11,670 nt of DNA from Bacteroidales bacterium (GCA_017383945.1 JAFNUQ010000236.1:1-11670); one strand, 5' to 3'. Counted from the stretch's first letter, positions 1 through 8,500 are shown. Notes: a model not told the origin generated them from the letters alone. Numbers and translations: made by a program.

Positions 1-568
1 CCAGTATCTTCAGATTATTTGCCTTGCACACCGCCAATGCATATTGATGCAGAAACTGCGAATCCGTCTTCAGGTGCACGACACCGCCCGGTTTGAGGAA
101 GCGGCGGTAGCGTTCCAGAAACAGCGGAGAGCACAAGCGGGAGTTTTCACTGCGGAACTGCGGATCGGAAAAAGTCAGCCAGATCTCCCCCACTTCGCCT
201 GGCGCAAAGAAGGCAGAAATGAGCTCGACCCTTGTGCGCAGGAATGCCACATTTGCGAGTTCGTGCTCGGTGGCATATTTGGCGCCTTTCCAAAGACGGG
301 CGCCTTTAATATCCACTCCGATATAGTTGTTGTTGGGATTACGCTGCGAGAGATCTATAGTGTATTCGCCCTTTCCGCAACCGAGCTCAAGAACTATATT
401 GCCTTCCGGTGCAGAACTTCCAGGGAACATCTTTTCTCTCCAATGGCCCTTGACCTCGTGATCACGTAAATTAAAGAAACCATCGGCAAGAAGCTCTTGT
501 GACGAAGGCTGCAACAGGCATTTAAATGTCTGATTTTCCGCAAATTTGCGAAGCTTGTCGTGACCCAT
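1..568 (-). CDS. trmB: tRNA (guanine-N7-)-methyltransferase TrmB, 3' end outside window
   Basis: This SAM-dependent enzyme makes m7G at position 46 of tRNA in the cytoplasm. Conceptual translation of the minus strand from the ATG at 568-566 gives 189 residues with no stop before the window edge, so the C-terminus is missing. Visible landmarks are the SAM motif ELGCGKG (residues 61-67), GVDIKG (84-89), an EIWLTFSDPQ stretch (128-137) where the substrate-binding motif of the family lies, and a late LKPGGVVHLKTDSQF strand (158-172). In E. coli-type TrmB the third motif reads PDPWPKxRH; Bacteroidota homologues usually carry a DPQ form, as here. The ATG shares one base with the ricT stop codon (TAATG), which suggests translational coupling and fixes the start. 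It is the last visible gene of the trxA-to-trmB cluster. The identification is firm. Confidence 0.93.
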   Translation of the reverse strand, partial: MGHDKLRKFAENQTFKCLLQPSSQELLADGFFNLRDHEVKGHWREKMFPGSSAPEGNIVLELGCGKGEYTIDLSQRNPNNNYIGVDIKGARLWKGAKYATEHELANVAFLRTRVELISAFFAPGEVGEIWLTFSDPQFRSENSRLCSPLFLERYRRFLKPGGVVHLKTDSQFLHQYALAVCKANNLKIL

Positions 569-1725
569 TATTTGTTGTTTTGACGAGGTTTATGGTGATT
601 GTTGTTGCTCTTCTTCTTTTTCTTAGGGCGCTTCGGCTTGTCAAAGCGTGATATGCTGTCGTCTCCTACCGCTGAAACAAACTCAGGGGCTGCAGGGGTC
701 ATATCTGGTCGCAATGAATCCGGCTTGATGCCTTCACGGTTCATCTTCTGCACTCTACGCACCTCTTCTGCAGTGAGCGGATAGAGGTTGGCATCCGAAG
801 ACTTATCATAAGAGAAGTACATTGTTTCTTTGAGGATGTCTGTCTTGCGAAGATAGGCTAGACCATCTTCAAACTCCAACGGCTCACCCACACGTGGCAA
901 GCGAGAAGATGCATCAAGGTAATTCTGAACCTCATAGTTAAGACAGCATTTGAGCTTACCGCACTGTCCTGCAAGCTTCTGTGGATTAAGAGAAAGATCC
1001 TGACAGCGAGCCGCTGAAGTCGAGATGCTCTTGAATGAAGAGATGTAGTTGGCACAACAGAGTTCTCGTCCACAGATGCCAATACCGCCGATGAGACCGG
1101 CCTCCTGGCGAGCTCCAATCTGCTTCATCTCGATGCGAATGCGGAATTCCTCTGCATAGACCTTGATGAGCTGACGGAAGTCCACTCGACCATCTGCAAT
1201 ATAGTAGAAGATAGCTTTTGATCCGTCTCCCTGGAACTCCACATCACCAATCTTCATCTCAAGTCCCATCTCCGCAGCTATCGCACGCGCCTTTATCATA
1301 GTCTCCTGCTCTCGAGCTATCGCATCTCTCCACTTCTGGATATCTGTCTGACGGGCTTTGCGATATATTTTCTTGAATTCAAAGTTATCCGGATTGATAC
1401 CACGAGCCTTCATCTGACGGCCCACAATCGGGCCCTCAAGAGTCACGATACCAAGATCTAGGCCTGTGGTGGCCTCTACGATAACCATATCGCCCTGGCG
1501 AATATTCTGCACAGAGTCGTTGCGATATATTCCCTTGCGGGTATTTTTGAATCTCACTTCAAAGAGGCCCTTGTATGAGCCGTCCTGCGCATCCGCGAGC
1601 CAGTTGTGAACACCGAGCTTGCAGCAACCCGGGCGGTAGACATAGTGTGTCTCCGAGTTCTGCTCGTCGTGGGCAATCACGCAGCCTCTAAAGCAATCAT
1701 ATTGTATAGCGTCTTTATTGTTCAT
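568..1725 (-). CDS. ricT: RicT/YaaT-like PSP1-domain protein
   Basis: The 385-residue protein matches the PSP1 C-terminal domain family (YaaT/RicT). In Bacillus subtilis RicT forms a [4Fe-4S]-containing complex with RicA and RicF that promotes RNase Y-dependent mRNA processing and affects development. The family hallmarks GICGRELCC (216-224) and GQCGKLKCCLNYE (253-265) are intact. Further cysteines sit at C11, C15, C34, C35 and C241, so eleven Cys are potential cluster ligands. The C-terminal tail (about 362-385) is Lys/Asn/His-rich and probably disordered, possibly contacting RNA. The gene lies six bases after holB, the same adjacency as holB-yaaT in Bacillus, and its stop overlaps the trmB start by one base. 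No ricA or ricF homologue is seen here, so its role in Bacteroidota is open: the family call is firm, the function inferred. Confidence 0.9.
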   Translation of the reverse strand: MNNKDAIQYDCFRGCVIAHDEQNSETHYVYRPGCCKLGVHNWLADAQDGSYKGLFEVRFKNTRKGIYRNDSVQNIRQGDMVIVEATTGLDLGIVTLEGPIVGRQMKARGINPDNFEFKKIYRKARQTDIQKWRDAIAREQETMIKARAIAAEMGLEMKIGDVEFQGDGSKAIFYYIADGRVDFRQLIKVYAEEFRIRIEMKQIGARQEAGLIGGIGICGRELCCANYISSFKSISTSAARCQDLSLNPQKLAGQCGKLKCCLNYEVQNYLDASSRLPRVGEPLEFEDGLAYLRKTDILKETMYFSYDKSSDANLYPLTAEEVRRVQKMNREGIKPDSLRPDMTPAAPEFVSAVGDDSISRFDKPKRPKKKKKSNNNHHKPRQNNK

Positions 1726-1731
1726 ATATAA

Positions 1732-2718
1732 TTATTTCCTGATTTCTAGGTAAAGCTTATCACAGACGTCCGTAAACAATATCTTCAAGTTGATATTTCT
1801 GTCGATAAGGTTGTGCGCTTTGTCAAGTATTGCAAGCGCTTTGCGAGGGAAGGTCTTGGGGCAAGCCGCTGCCCAAGATGCAACCTGAGGGTCCGCACTC
1901 ACCAGCGAGCCCATCCCCTGCTGGATAAAAAAGATTTTTCTGCACTGCTCGGAAGCATATCTGCAGAAGGATTTGGCAGCCTCGCGGCTGAGAGTGGCCG
2001 GAGCTTCCGCGGCCTCCAGGGAGGCCAGCAGGTCGCCAGCGACCATTGCCGACATCAGGTCGGCAAAAAGCTCCGGCTGCTCAAACTCCCCACCCTGCAC
2101 CATCTGCGCTCTCGGACTGACCCTGATGCGCTGACAGCGGGAAGATATTGTGGTAAGAACCTTCTCTGGCTTGTGTGTGATGAGCAAGAACTGCGTAAGC
2201 ACCGGTGGTTCCTCTATTATTTTGAGAAGTTTATTTGCTGCCTCTGCATTCATCTTCTCCGGAAGATAAATCACCACAGTGCGGTAACCTCCCTCAAGCG
2301 CACTAAGAGACAAAACGTCCAGAAGGCGTCTAGCCTCAGAAACAGCAATCAAAGAGTTCTTACCCTCAATCTTAAGAGCTGTATTCAGCTCATTTTCAGT
2401 AAAATAGGGATTTTCTGCAGCGAGAGTTCTGAACTCTTTCAAATAGTTGACCGACAGGGCTGACGCCGCTGTAGGAAATATAAAATGTATATCCGGGTGG
2501 ATGAGTTTTGTAATCTTATTACAAGAAGGACACGCGCCACAAGCGTCTTCTTCTGTCCTTGCTCCACAATAAAGGTATTTCAAGAAGGCCATGCACAAAG
2601 GAAAAGCTCCGCCACCATCCTCTTCGTGGAAAAGGATTGCATGCGGCACTCTGCCGGAATTAACCATCCCCGTCAGAGTAGCATTTAGTTCTTTATTTGC
2701 TAGGCCCGCAAAACTCAT
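1732..2718 (-). CDS. holB: DNA polymerase III subunit delta' (clamp loader)
   Basis: This is the delta' subunit of the replicative clamp loader, which loads the beta sliding clamp on primed DNA. The 328-residue protein has the delta'/DnaX layout: an N-terminal ATPase-like fold, a four-cysteine zinc site (C51, C60, C63, C66, in CGACPSC context), a sensor region LLKIIEEPP (164-172), and the SRC motif (193-195) whose arginine acts in trans on the neighbouring ATPase subunit. The Walker A region (about 31-40, EEDGGGAF) lacks the P-loop lysine and threonine, and the Walker B region reads YLPEKM, so it should not hydrolyse ATP, as expected for delta'. The start ATG overlaps the polyprenyl synthase stop as ATGA (2718-2715). 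Length is close to the family norm and the call is secure. Confidence 0.93.
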   Translation of the reverse strand: MSFAGLANKELNATLTGMVNSGRVPHAILFHEEDGGGAFPLCMAFLKYLYCGARTEEDACGACPSCNKITKLIHPDIHFIFPTAASALSVNYLKEFRTLAAENPYFTENELNTALKIEGKNSLIAVSEARRLLDVLSLSALEGGYRTVVIYLPEKMNAEAANKLLKIIEEPPVLTQFLLITHKPEKVLTTISSRCQRIRVSPRAQMVQGGEFEQPELFADLMSAMVAGDLLASLEAAEAPATLSREAAKSFCRYASEQCRKIFFIQQGMGSLVSADPQVASWAAACPKTFPRKALAILDKAHNLIDRNINLKILFTDVCDKLYLEIRK

Positions 2719-3683
2719 ACTTGTCTAAATACATTAAAATCAGCAATCTGCATCAGGAAATTCTTAGCCTCTGACTCAGGGAAAATAGCCAATGCCGATT
2801 TTGCTCTTGCGATATAGGCATCAAGCTGCTCTGTAGCATACTTGATTCCTCCTCTCTCCTCAACAAAAGCTCTGATAATATCTACGTATTCCGGATGATC
2901 GGTGATGTTTCTCACCATTTCTCTGATTTCGCCCTCATTTTCCGCACCTTTGAGTGCGCCCAAGAGTGGCAAGGTTATCTTCTGCTCTTTCAGATCCACG
3001 CCAAGAGGCTTGCCGAGCTGGCTCGTACCTGCATAGTCAAGTATATCATCCTTTATCTGGAACGCTATTCCAAAACAAAGCGCATACTCTCTAGCGGCCT
3101 CACATAACTCCTCGCTAGCCCCCACAGACTCTGCAGCAGAAGCACCTGATGCCTCAAACAAAGAGGCAGTCTTGCCTTTGATGATCTTGTAATAATCTTC
3201 TTCCTGAGTATCAGCACTTCCTGCCTTTTCCATCTGCAACATTTCTCCCTCCGCTAGTGCACCGAGCGTGTTGCAGAAATATTTCACTACTCGTGGATTA
3301 TTATCTGCGCTCATCACCATATTGACTGTGCGCGCAAGCCAGAAATCGCCCACAAGGACAGCCGCAGAAGGCCCCAAGATGGCAGAAATTGTAGGATTGC
3401 CTCTTCTTTGCTCACTCTCATCTGCCACATCGTCGTGGATAAGAGTCGCATTATGAAGCATCTCACAAGCAGCAGCATATCTGATGCTGTCGCTATTAGG
3501 AGTTCCTAGAGCTTTGGAAATCAGAAGGGACATCATCGGTCGCATCATCTTTCCCGAATGTGATATGATACCTTGATTGAGCTTGTTCAACAGGTCAACA
3601 TCACTCTTTAGGCCTTCGTTTAGAACTGCCAACATATCGGTCCATGCGCTACCGAGTAGCTCTATTACTCCCTCTCTAGTCAT
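2715..3683 (-). CDS. Polyprenyl diphosphate synthase, probably long-chain
   Basis: A trans-isoprenyl diphosphate synthase of 322 residues, the usual family length. It condenses isopentenyl diphosphate units onto an allylic primer to make the side chain of menaquinone. The first Asp-rich motif is DDVAD (84-88), followed by RRGNPT (93-98); the KT pair is at 171-172 and the second Asp-rich motif KDDILD at 211-216. The fifth residue before the first motif is Ala79 rather than an aromatic residue; this small residue is typical of long-chain (octaprenyl-like) enzymes and against a farnesyl or geranylgeranyl product. The exact chain length cannot be read from sequence. The gene starts four bases after the LOG-family gene and its stop overlaps holB by four bases, consistent with one transcript. 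It could be called ispB-like, but I leave the symbol empty because the product length is inferred. Confidence 0.9.
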   Translation of the reverse strand: MTREGVIELLGSAWTDMLAVLNEGLKSDVDLLNKLNQGIISHSGKMMRPMMSLLISKALGTPNSDSIRYAAACEMLHNATLIHDDVADESEQRRGNPTISAILGPSAAVLVGDFWLARTVNMVMSADNNPRVVKYFCNTLGALAEGEMLQMEKAGSADTQEEDYYKIIKGKTASLFEASGASAAESVGASEELCEAAREYALCFGIAFQIKDDILDYAGTSQLGKPLGVDLKEQKITLPLLGALKGAENEGEIREMVRNITDHPEYVDIIRAFVEERGGIKYATEQLDAYIARAKSALAIFPESEAKNFLMQIADFNVFRQV

Positions 3684-3687
3684 ATAT

Positions 3688-4218
3688 TTACAAAAGCTTT
3701 GTGAGTTCTTCTACAGTTTCAGGAAATGCTATCATCTCGCGTGACTTCTGATCAAGCATTCCTGTCTCTACATAAACATCAAGTTGTTTTTTAAATGGCT
3801 CATAGAAACCGTCAATATTAAGAGCAATTACACGGCCAGCATACAAGCCCATCTTTGCAAGACAATATGTCTCAGCAAGTTCATCCATAGTGCCTATACC
3901 TCCCGGCAGAGCAATAGATATGCTGGTACCAGCTCTCATCAGCTCCTTGCGCTCTGACATTGTATCGGTCCAGGTGGTCTTTGTCAGTCTTGGATGTTCA
4001 AGACCTTTCATAAAACGAGGCACAACGCCCTCAACCTGCACGCCAGCGTCCGCAGCCTCATCGCTCACATGACGCATAGTACCCTTGATTGTACCGCCAG
4101 AGACTATATCATATCCAGCCAAACAAGCCGCACGGACCACTTTCCGTGCGACTTGATTGTACAAAGGATTAATATCTTCGCTGGCAGAGCAGAATATTAA
4201 AACTTTTCTGTCAGACAT
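3688..4218 (-). CDS. LOG family protein (TIGR00730-type, Rossmann fold)
   Basis: A cytosolic protein of 176 residues in the LOG / lysine decarboxylase-like family. Characterised members are phosphoribohydrolases that release free cytokinin-type bases from N6-modified AMP; other members act on nucleoside monophosphates. The signature PGGIGTMDE is at 105-113, preceded by an ERKELM segment (89-94) that matches the conserved Arg-Lys region of LOG active sites. The N-terminal strand KVLIFCSAS (5-13) and the GGTIKGTM stretch (41-48) fit the nucleotide-binding fold. I chose the ATG at 4218; a TTG at 4227 would add three residues and directly abut the upstream stop, but a rare start codon is less likely. 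It lies nine bases after the beta-barrel gene and four before the polyprenyl synthase. The physiological substrate in this organism is unknown. Confidence 0.88.
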   Translation of the reverse strand: MSDRKVLIFCSASEDINPLYNQVARKVVRAACLAGYDIVSGGTIKGTMRHVSDEAADAGVQVEGVVPRFMKGLEHPRLTKTTWTDTMSERKELMRAGTSISIALPGGIGTMDELAETYCLAKMGLYAGRVIALNIDGFYEPFKKQLDVYVETGMLDQKSREMIAFPETVEELTKLL

Positions 4219-4227
4219 ATAAATCAA

Positions 4228-4857
4228 TTAAAAGAAGAATGCTACAGAAGCTGCAACACCATTACATTTTGTGCTCTCCATCTTGCCGGCAACAGCTTCA
4301 ATGTCCTTAAAGCCATAAACCTCGCCCATATCCCAGAAATACTTCACAGAAACCTGAACATGTCTGAGCACTTCGGCACCTACACCAAGGCTCACACCAT
4401 AATTGAGATTATTCTTAATATTATCCCAAGTCTTCTTCTCATCAAAGTCAAGGATATTGCTATAATCAATATCGAGTTTATTGGTAATAGCATAGCCCAC
4501 ATATGGCTCAACAAATCCATAAACTCTGGCGATAGGACCTAAGCCAAGACCAACCTGGAGCTGAACAGGTATTTCAATATAACCGGTCTCTGCCTCCATC
4601 TCAAAGTCCTTTACACCTGCAAGATCTTTAACCTGGGTACCCTTGACATTGTAAAGAATAGCAGGTTGAATAGTCACGAGGTTGCCAAGGCCCATCTTGT
4701 ATGCAACACCGATGTGATACTGATTGATATTTTCTACATCAGCCACAGCAGCCTCCCAGTCTGTTTTTGAAGATGTGAGACCAGCCATAACACCAATCTG
4801 TGCTTGTGCGCTATAGGCAACAAAAATTGCAGCGATAACAATAATGAATTTTTTCAT
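4228..4857 (-). CDS. Small outer-membrane beta-barrel protein (porin/OmpW-OprF-like fold)
   Basis: The 209-residue precursor has a signal peptide (charged MKK, hydrophobic 4-16, then AQA|Q with likely cleavage after A19). The mature part alternates hydrophobic and polar residues in strands such as GVAYKMGL, VTIQPAILYN, GYIEIPVQLQVGL and VQVSVKYFW. It ends in Phe (VAASVAFFF), the C-terminal aromatic signal read by the BAM machinery. At about 190 mature residues it suits an eight-strand barrel of the Bacteroidota OMP_b-brl type. One cysteine (C198) lies near the last strand. It follows thioredoxin by 12 bases and precedes the LOG gene by nine, unusual company for an envelope protein. No substrate or ligand can be named. 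Confidence 0.82.
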   Translation of the reverse strand: MKKFIIVIAAIFVAYSAQAQIGVMAGLTSSKTDWEAAVADVENINQYHIGVAYKMGLGNLVTIQPAILYNVKGTQVKDLAGVKDFEMEAETGYIEIPVQLQVGLGLGPIARVYGFVEPYVGYAITNKLDIDYSNILDFDEKKTWDNIKNNLNYGVSLGVGAEVLRHVQVSVKYFWDMGEVYGFKDIEAVAGKMESTKCNGVAASVAFFF

Positions 4858-4869
4858 AAGAGTGATAAT

Positions 4870-5184
4870 TTAAATTAGGGATTCAATTTTTGCAATAATG
4901 TCAGCCTTAGATACAACACCTACGGTTCTATCAGCAAGCTGACCATCCTTAAAGTAAAGGAGAGTCGGGATGTTGCGGATGCCATAGGTCATAGCGATAT
5001 TCTCACAATCATCCACGTTGCACTTTGCTACGATAGCCTTACCTTCCATTTCAGCTGCAACCTCATCTACAGTTGGTGCAAGCACTCGGCAAGGACCACA
5101 CCAAGTAGCCCAAAAATCTATAACTACAGGAAGTCCAGAAGCGAGGACCTCTGCTACATTTGCTTCAGTAATAACATGTGCCAT
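4870..5184 (-). CDS. trxA: Thioredoxin
   Basis: A 104-residue cytosolic thioredoxin, the standard length, with no signal peptide. The redox-active site is WCGPC (W28, C29-C32), inside the typical VIDFWATWCGPCR context with the buried Asp at D23. The cis-proline motif is RNIPTLLYF (P73). It reduces protein disulfides using electrons from thioredoxin reductase. Two extra cysteines (C55, C60) lie in the IVAKCNVDDCE stretch. It is the first gene of the left-hand cluster: an intrinsic terminator of the upstream operon and a TATATTTG promoter-like element sit just in front of it. Bacteroidota often have several thioredoxin paralogues, so whether this is the main TrxA is not certain. Confidence 0.93.
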   Translation of the reverse strand: MAHVITEANVAEVLASGLPVVIDFWATWCGPCRVLAPTVDEVAAEMEGKAIVAKCNVDDCENIAMTYGIRNIPTLLYFKDGQLADRTVGVVSKADIIAKIESLI

Positions 5185-5206
5185 AATTTCAAAATTTTAT
5201 TATGTT

Positions 5207-5214
5207 CAAATATA
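5207..5214 (-). promoter_or_regulatory. Bacteroidota -7 promoter element (TATATTTG) ahead of thioredoxin
   Basis: Reading the minus strand, 5214-5207 is TATATTTG, an exact match to the Bacteroidota -7 consensus TAnnTTTG. It is 22 bases from the thioredoxin ATG, predicting a short 5' leader of about 15 nt. No good -33 TTTG is found at the usual 19-21 base spacing; an ATTG at 5234-5231 is only 16 bases upstream and lies in the terminator hairpin. The position just after a terminator and before a gene cluster supports the call, but the AT-rich surroundings make chance matches likely. Confidence 0.45.
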
Positions 5215-5215
5215 T

Positions 5216-5250
5216 AAAAAATATCCGCCACAATACTACCAGTGGCGGAT
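5216..5250 (-). terminator. Rho-independent terminator of the efflux operon
   Basis: On the minus strand a perfect 9-bp stem (ATCCGCCAC at 5250-5242 pairing with GTGGCGGAT at 5231-5223) with a 10-base loop is followed by A and then six T residues (5221-5216). GC-rich stem plus T-run is the classic intrinsic terminator layout. It begins four bases after the stop codon of the PII-like gene, so it marks the 3' end of the four-gene efflux transcript. On the plus strand no T-run follows, so it works in one direction. Confidence 0.88.
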
Positions 5251-5264
5251 ACAAAGATAACAAA

Positions 5265-5558
5265 TTAATAAAAAGTTTCAATACCCCAGACAAAGGCTCT
5301 GAGTCCTAAATCAGGCGATTCTTCATCCTTAGCTTTTATATCTGCAAGGAGTTTCTCTACCTTATCATCCTTAACCATTGTCAAGATCGCATGGTTGGTC
5401 TCTGGCCAGGCGTGATTGTCCATATGTGGTCTGCCATTGAAACCACCCTTGCCGGATACATCTTCCCAGCGGGTAAAGCCTCTTTGTCCGTTGGCCGCAA
5501 GGAGTTCCATAATCTCCTCATTATAGGCCTGATTGTATACTATAAATATTGCTTTCAT
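5265..5558 (-). CDS. PII-like (GlnB-fold) small protein linked to RND pump
   Basis: A 97-residue cytosolic protein with the size and strand/helix order of the PII superfamily: strand MKAIFIVYN (1-9), helix 11-23, strand GFTRWEDVSG (27-36), a short T-loop-like segment (about 36-53), strand NHAILTMVKDD (55-65), helix VEKLLADIK (67-75) and final strand LRAFVWGIETF (86-96). Canonical PII proteins are trimers binding ATP/ADP and 2-oxoglutarate and controlling nitrogen transporters and enzymes. Here the C-terminal TGxxGDGK-type ATP loop is absent (81-90 reads SPDLGLRAFV) and the T-loop is shortened, with H45, M46, H49 and H55. As far as I recall, a divergent PII group (PII-NG) has been described beside RND metal-efflux genes, which fits this location one base after the pump gene. 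Function, ligand and trimer state are inferred. Confidence 0.75.
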   Translation of the reverse strand: MKAIFIVYNQAYNEEIMELLAANGQRGFTRWEDVSGKGGFNGRPHMDNHAWPETNHAILTMVKDDKVEKLLADIKAKDEESPDLGLRAFVWGIETFY

Positions 5559-5559
5559 A

Positions 5560-8500
5560 CTATTTTGCGCTTAACTTCTTCTGCTTCTTTCTCTCCTGTC
5601 TATATGCTATAGAGCAATACAATGTAGGGATAAACACCAGAGTTACGATAGTAGAAACGGTAAGACCCCAACAAGCTGTGATACCCAGCGATTTCCAGAG
5701 TTCAGAGCCTTCTCCTGTACCCATAGCCATAGGAAGCATACCGAGTACTGTTGTGAGTGTAGTCATCAAGATAGGACGAAGACGGCTCTTTGCGGCAGTT
5801 GTAGCAGCATCACGGATATTCATACCTCTCTCACGGCACAAGATAGTATAGTCTATGAGCACAATACCGTTTTTCACAACGATACCCACAAGGATGATGA
5901 TACCGATGATAGACATTATACCGAGAGCGTTGCCGGTCACACTCAGACCGATTACCACACCAAGAAGTGCAAACGGAACTGAGAACATGATCACAAACGG
6001 ACTGCTGAATGACTCAAACTGGGATGCCATCACCATATATACAAGCATGATCATCAAGAGGATAAGGATGAGCATCTCAGAGAACATCTCCTGCTGGTCT
6101 TCGTAATCACCCGCAATGACAGTTGAAATGCCTGAAGGGATAGATGTGCTGTTGATAATACCATCCGCAGCAGCAACTGCATCACTCAAGGCTGCAGTAT
6201 TGGCCACGATACCGTTGATGGTAATCACACGCTCGCGGTCCTTGCGCTCGATGGTTGGTGGCACAAGCGTCTCCTTAAATGTGCCGAGCTCCTTCATTCG
6301 CACCTGCTGGCCATAGGCATTGGTGATCGAGATATTCTCCATATCCTCAAGGCTCTGCCTGAATTCCGGAGCATATCTCACGCGAATATTGTATTCCTCA
6401 CCATCCTCACGGTAGAATGACGCGATAGTTCCGCTCATTGCGGCGCTAAATGCAGAACCGGCTGTGGTTGAATTAAGGCCGTTGAGCGCGAGTTTTGTGC
6501 GATCAAAGTCAAGCTGGAATTCAGGAGTATACTCATCACGGCTCAGAGTAACCTCCGCAAATGCAGGGTCCTGGAGCATCTGATCGCGAAGCTGTCTCGC
6601 AACCGCATCTGTCTCCTCAAAGCTGTATCCATAAACCTCAAGCTTAACTATTGAGGCTCCGCCCATACCGCCACCTTCGGTCACCATTGCCTTTCTGATC
6701 TCAGGATACTGTCCTACAACAGCTCTGACAACATCGGCAATCTCACCTGATGTCCTCTCGCGGGTGCTGCTGGTACCGATGTTCATATTCATTGAAATCA
6801 GGTGGGTACCATTGTTCTGCATAGATGCAAACGCATTGTCAGAATCCGCCTGACCAAATGTAGCATTGAGCACTTCGATTTCAGGCACTGCAGCTACGAT
6901 ATCATCATACACTACTCTATAGAAATCGCGCGTGACATCCTGAGCTGTACCACGAGGAAGCTCAATTGTGATTGACAGTCTATCAGAGTCTCCTCGAGGG
7001 AAATACTCTGTCTTCACACCAGGAAGCAGGAAGAAAAGGGTTACCGCAAGGGCGCCAAGGAAGCCGATGATAACAACCTTTCTTCTCTTGGTTGCCCAAT
7101 GGATCACATGAGCATAACCTCTTGAAATCCAATTAATAAAACGGTTGATCGGAACAAATATCGCGTTGTATACCTTTCCGTGCTTGATGTTTACTCTCAC
7201 AAAGCTTGCACAAAGCATTGGGACAAGAGTAAGAGCCGCAACGGTAGAGACAATCATAATGATGCTCACGATCCAACCCAACTGGCCAAACATGATACCT
7301 GCCATACCCTTGACCATGGTGAGCGGCATAAACACGCAAAGCATTGTCAAGGTAGATGCAATTACGGAAATTGCAACTTCCGATGTTCCGTGCACGGCGG
7401 CCTCCTTAGGCTTCTCTCCTCGCTCGAGGTGAGTTGTAATATTTTCAAGCACTACGATCGCATCATCCACAACCATACCGATTGCGATGGCAAGGGCCGA
7501 CATAGACACGATATTAAGCGTATTACCCGTTGCAAAGAGATATACAAGAGAGGCAAGAAGCGATACCGGAATAGAGAGCACAATTACCGAAGTTGACTTC
7601 CAGTTGCCGAGGAAAACAAACACTACAAACATAACCACAAGGAATGTGATGATGATTGTCTCAAAGAGAGACTTGATTGTGTTGATGATTTCCCTTGAAC
7701 CGTCGTTGATCATCGTAATCTCAATATCAGAAGGAAGATCCTTCTCAATCTTATTGAGAGCCTTCTTTACTCTATTGATTACATCAACGGTATTTGCGCC
7801 TGTCTGCTTCTGGATTACGATACGCGCAGAGCGGACTCCGTTGGTATATGACTCCTGCTCTCTCTCCTCTGAACCGTCGATAACTGTAGCAACATCTCTA
7901 AGATATACAGCAGAGCCATTTACATTGGCTACAACTATATCCAGAAGCTCAGACGGGTTAGAAAACTCCTTCTGCACACGGAGAGTATAGGTCTCTGTAC
8001 CAAGGTCGATATATCCCGATGGAAGGTTTCTGTTTTCAGCTCCAATAACCTGCGCTAACACACTGAGGGACAAACCATAAGCCTCTAAGCGGTTAGGGTC
8101 GCAATAAACCTGAATCTCTCTGGTAGGAGCACCCGAAACTGAAACTGTTCCGACACCGGCAACACGTGCAAGCGGCGTCGCAACCTTATCATCAAGTATC
8201 TTGTTAAGACCCGCGATACTCTCTTCTGCAGTTGCAGAGAGCATCATAATCGGCATATCATCTGCACTGAACTTGAAGATGATAGGAAGCGTAGCTCCAT
8301 CCGGCAAGACAGAGTTGACCATATCCAGTTTATCTCGGACATCATTGGTCGCTTCATCGATATCGGTTCCGTTCTCAAATACGAGAGACAAAATAGCTAC
8401 ATTTTCCTTTGACTGGGAGTTGAGCTCCTTAAGGTTCTGCACACCATTGAGGGAGTTCTCCAGGACTTTGGTAAGGTTGGTCTCAATATCAGATGCATTT

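Noticed and set aside
44..469. Open plus-strand frame of 141 codons
   Set aside because: It lies opposite trmB, whose minus-strand frame carries the SAM-binding motif and other family landmarks; the plus-strand product has no recognisable domain.
1813..2463. Long plus-strand frame of 216 codons opposite holB
   Set aside because: It is antisense to a clear delta' gene, its product is rich in Arg, Cys and His in a pattern typical of antisense frames, and no family is recognisable.
1732..2718. holB as damaged gene because the Walker A lysine is missing
   Set aside because: Loss of ATPase residues is normal for delta' subunits; the zinc cysteines, SRC motif and full length are intact.
5223..5250. 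Regulator binding palindrome between the PII-like gene and thioredoxin
   Set aside because: The GC-rich stem followed at once by six T on the minus strand is better explained as an intrinsic terminator.
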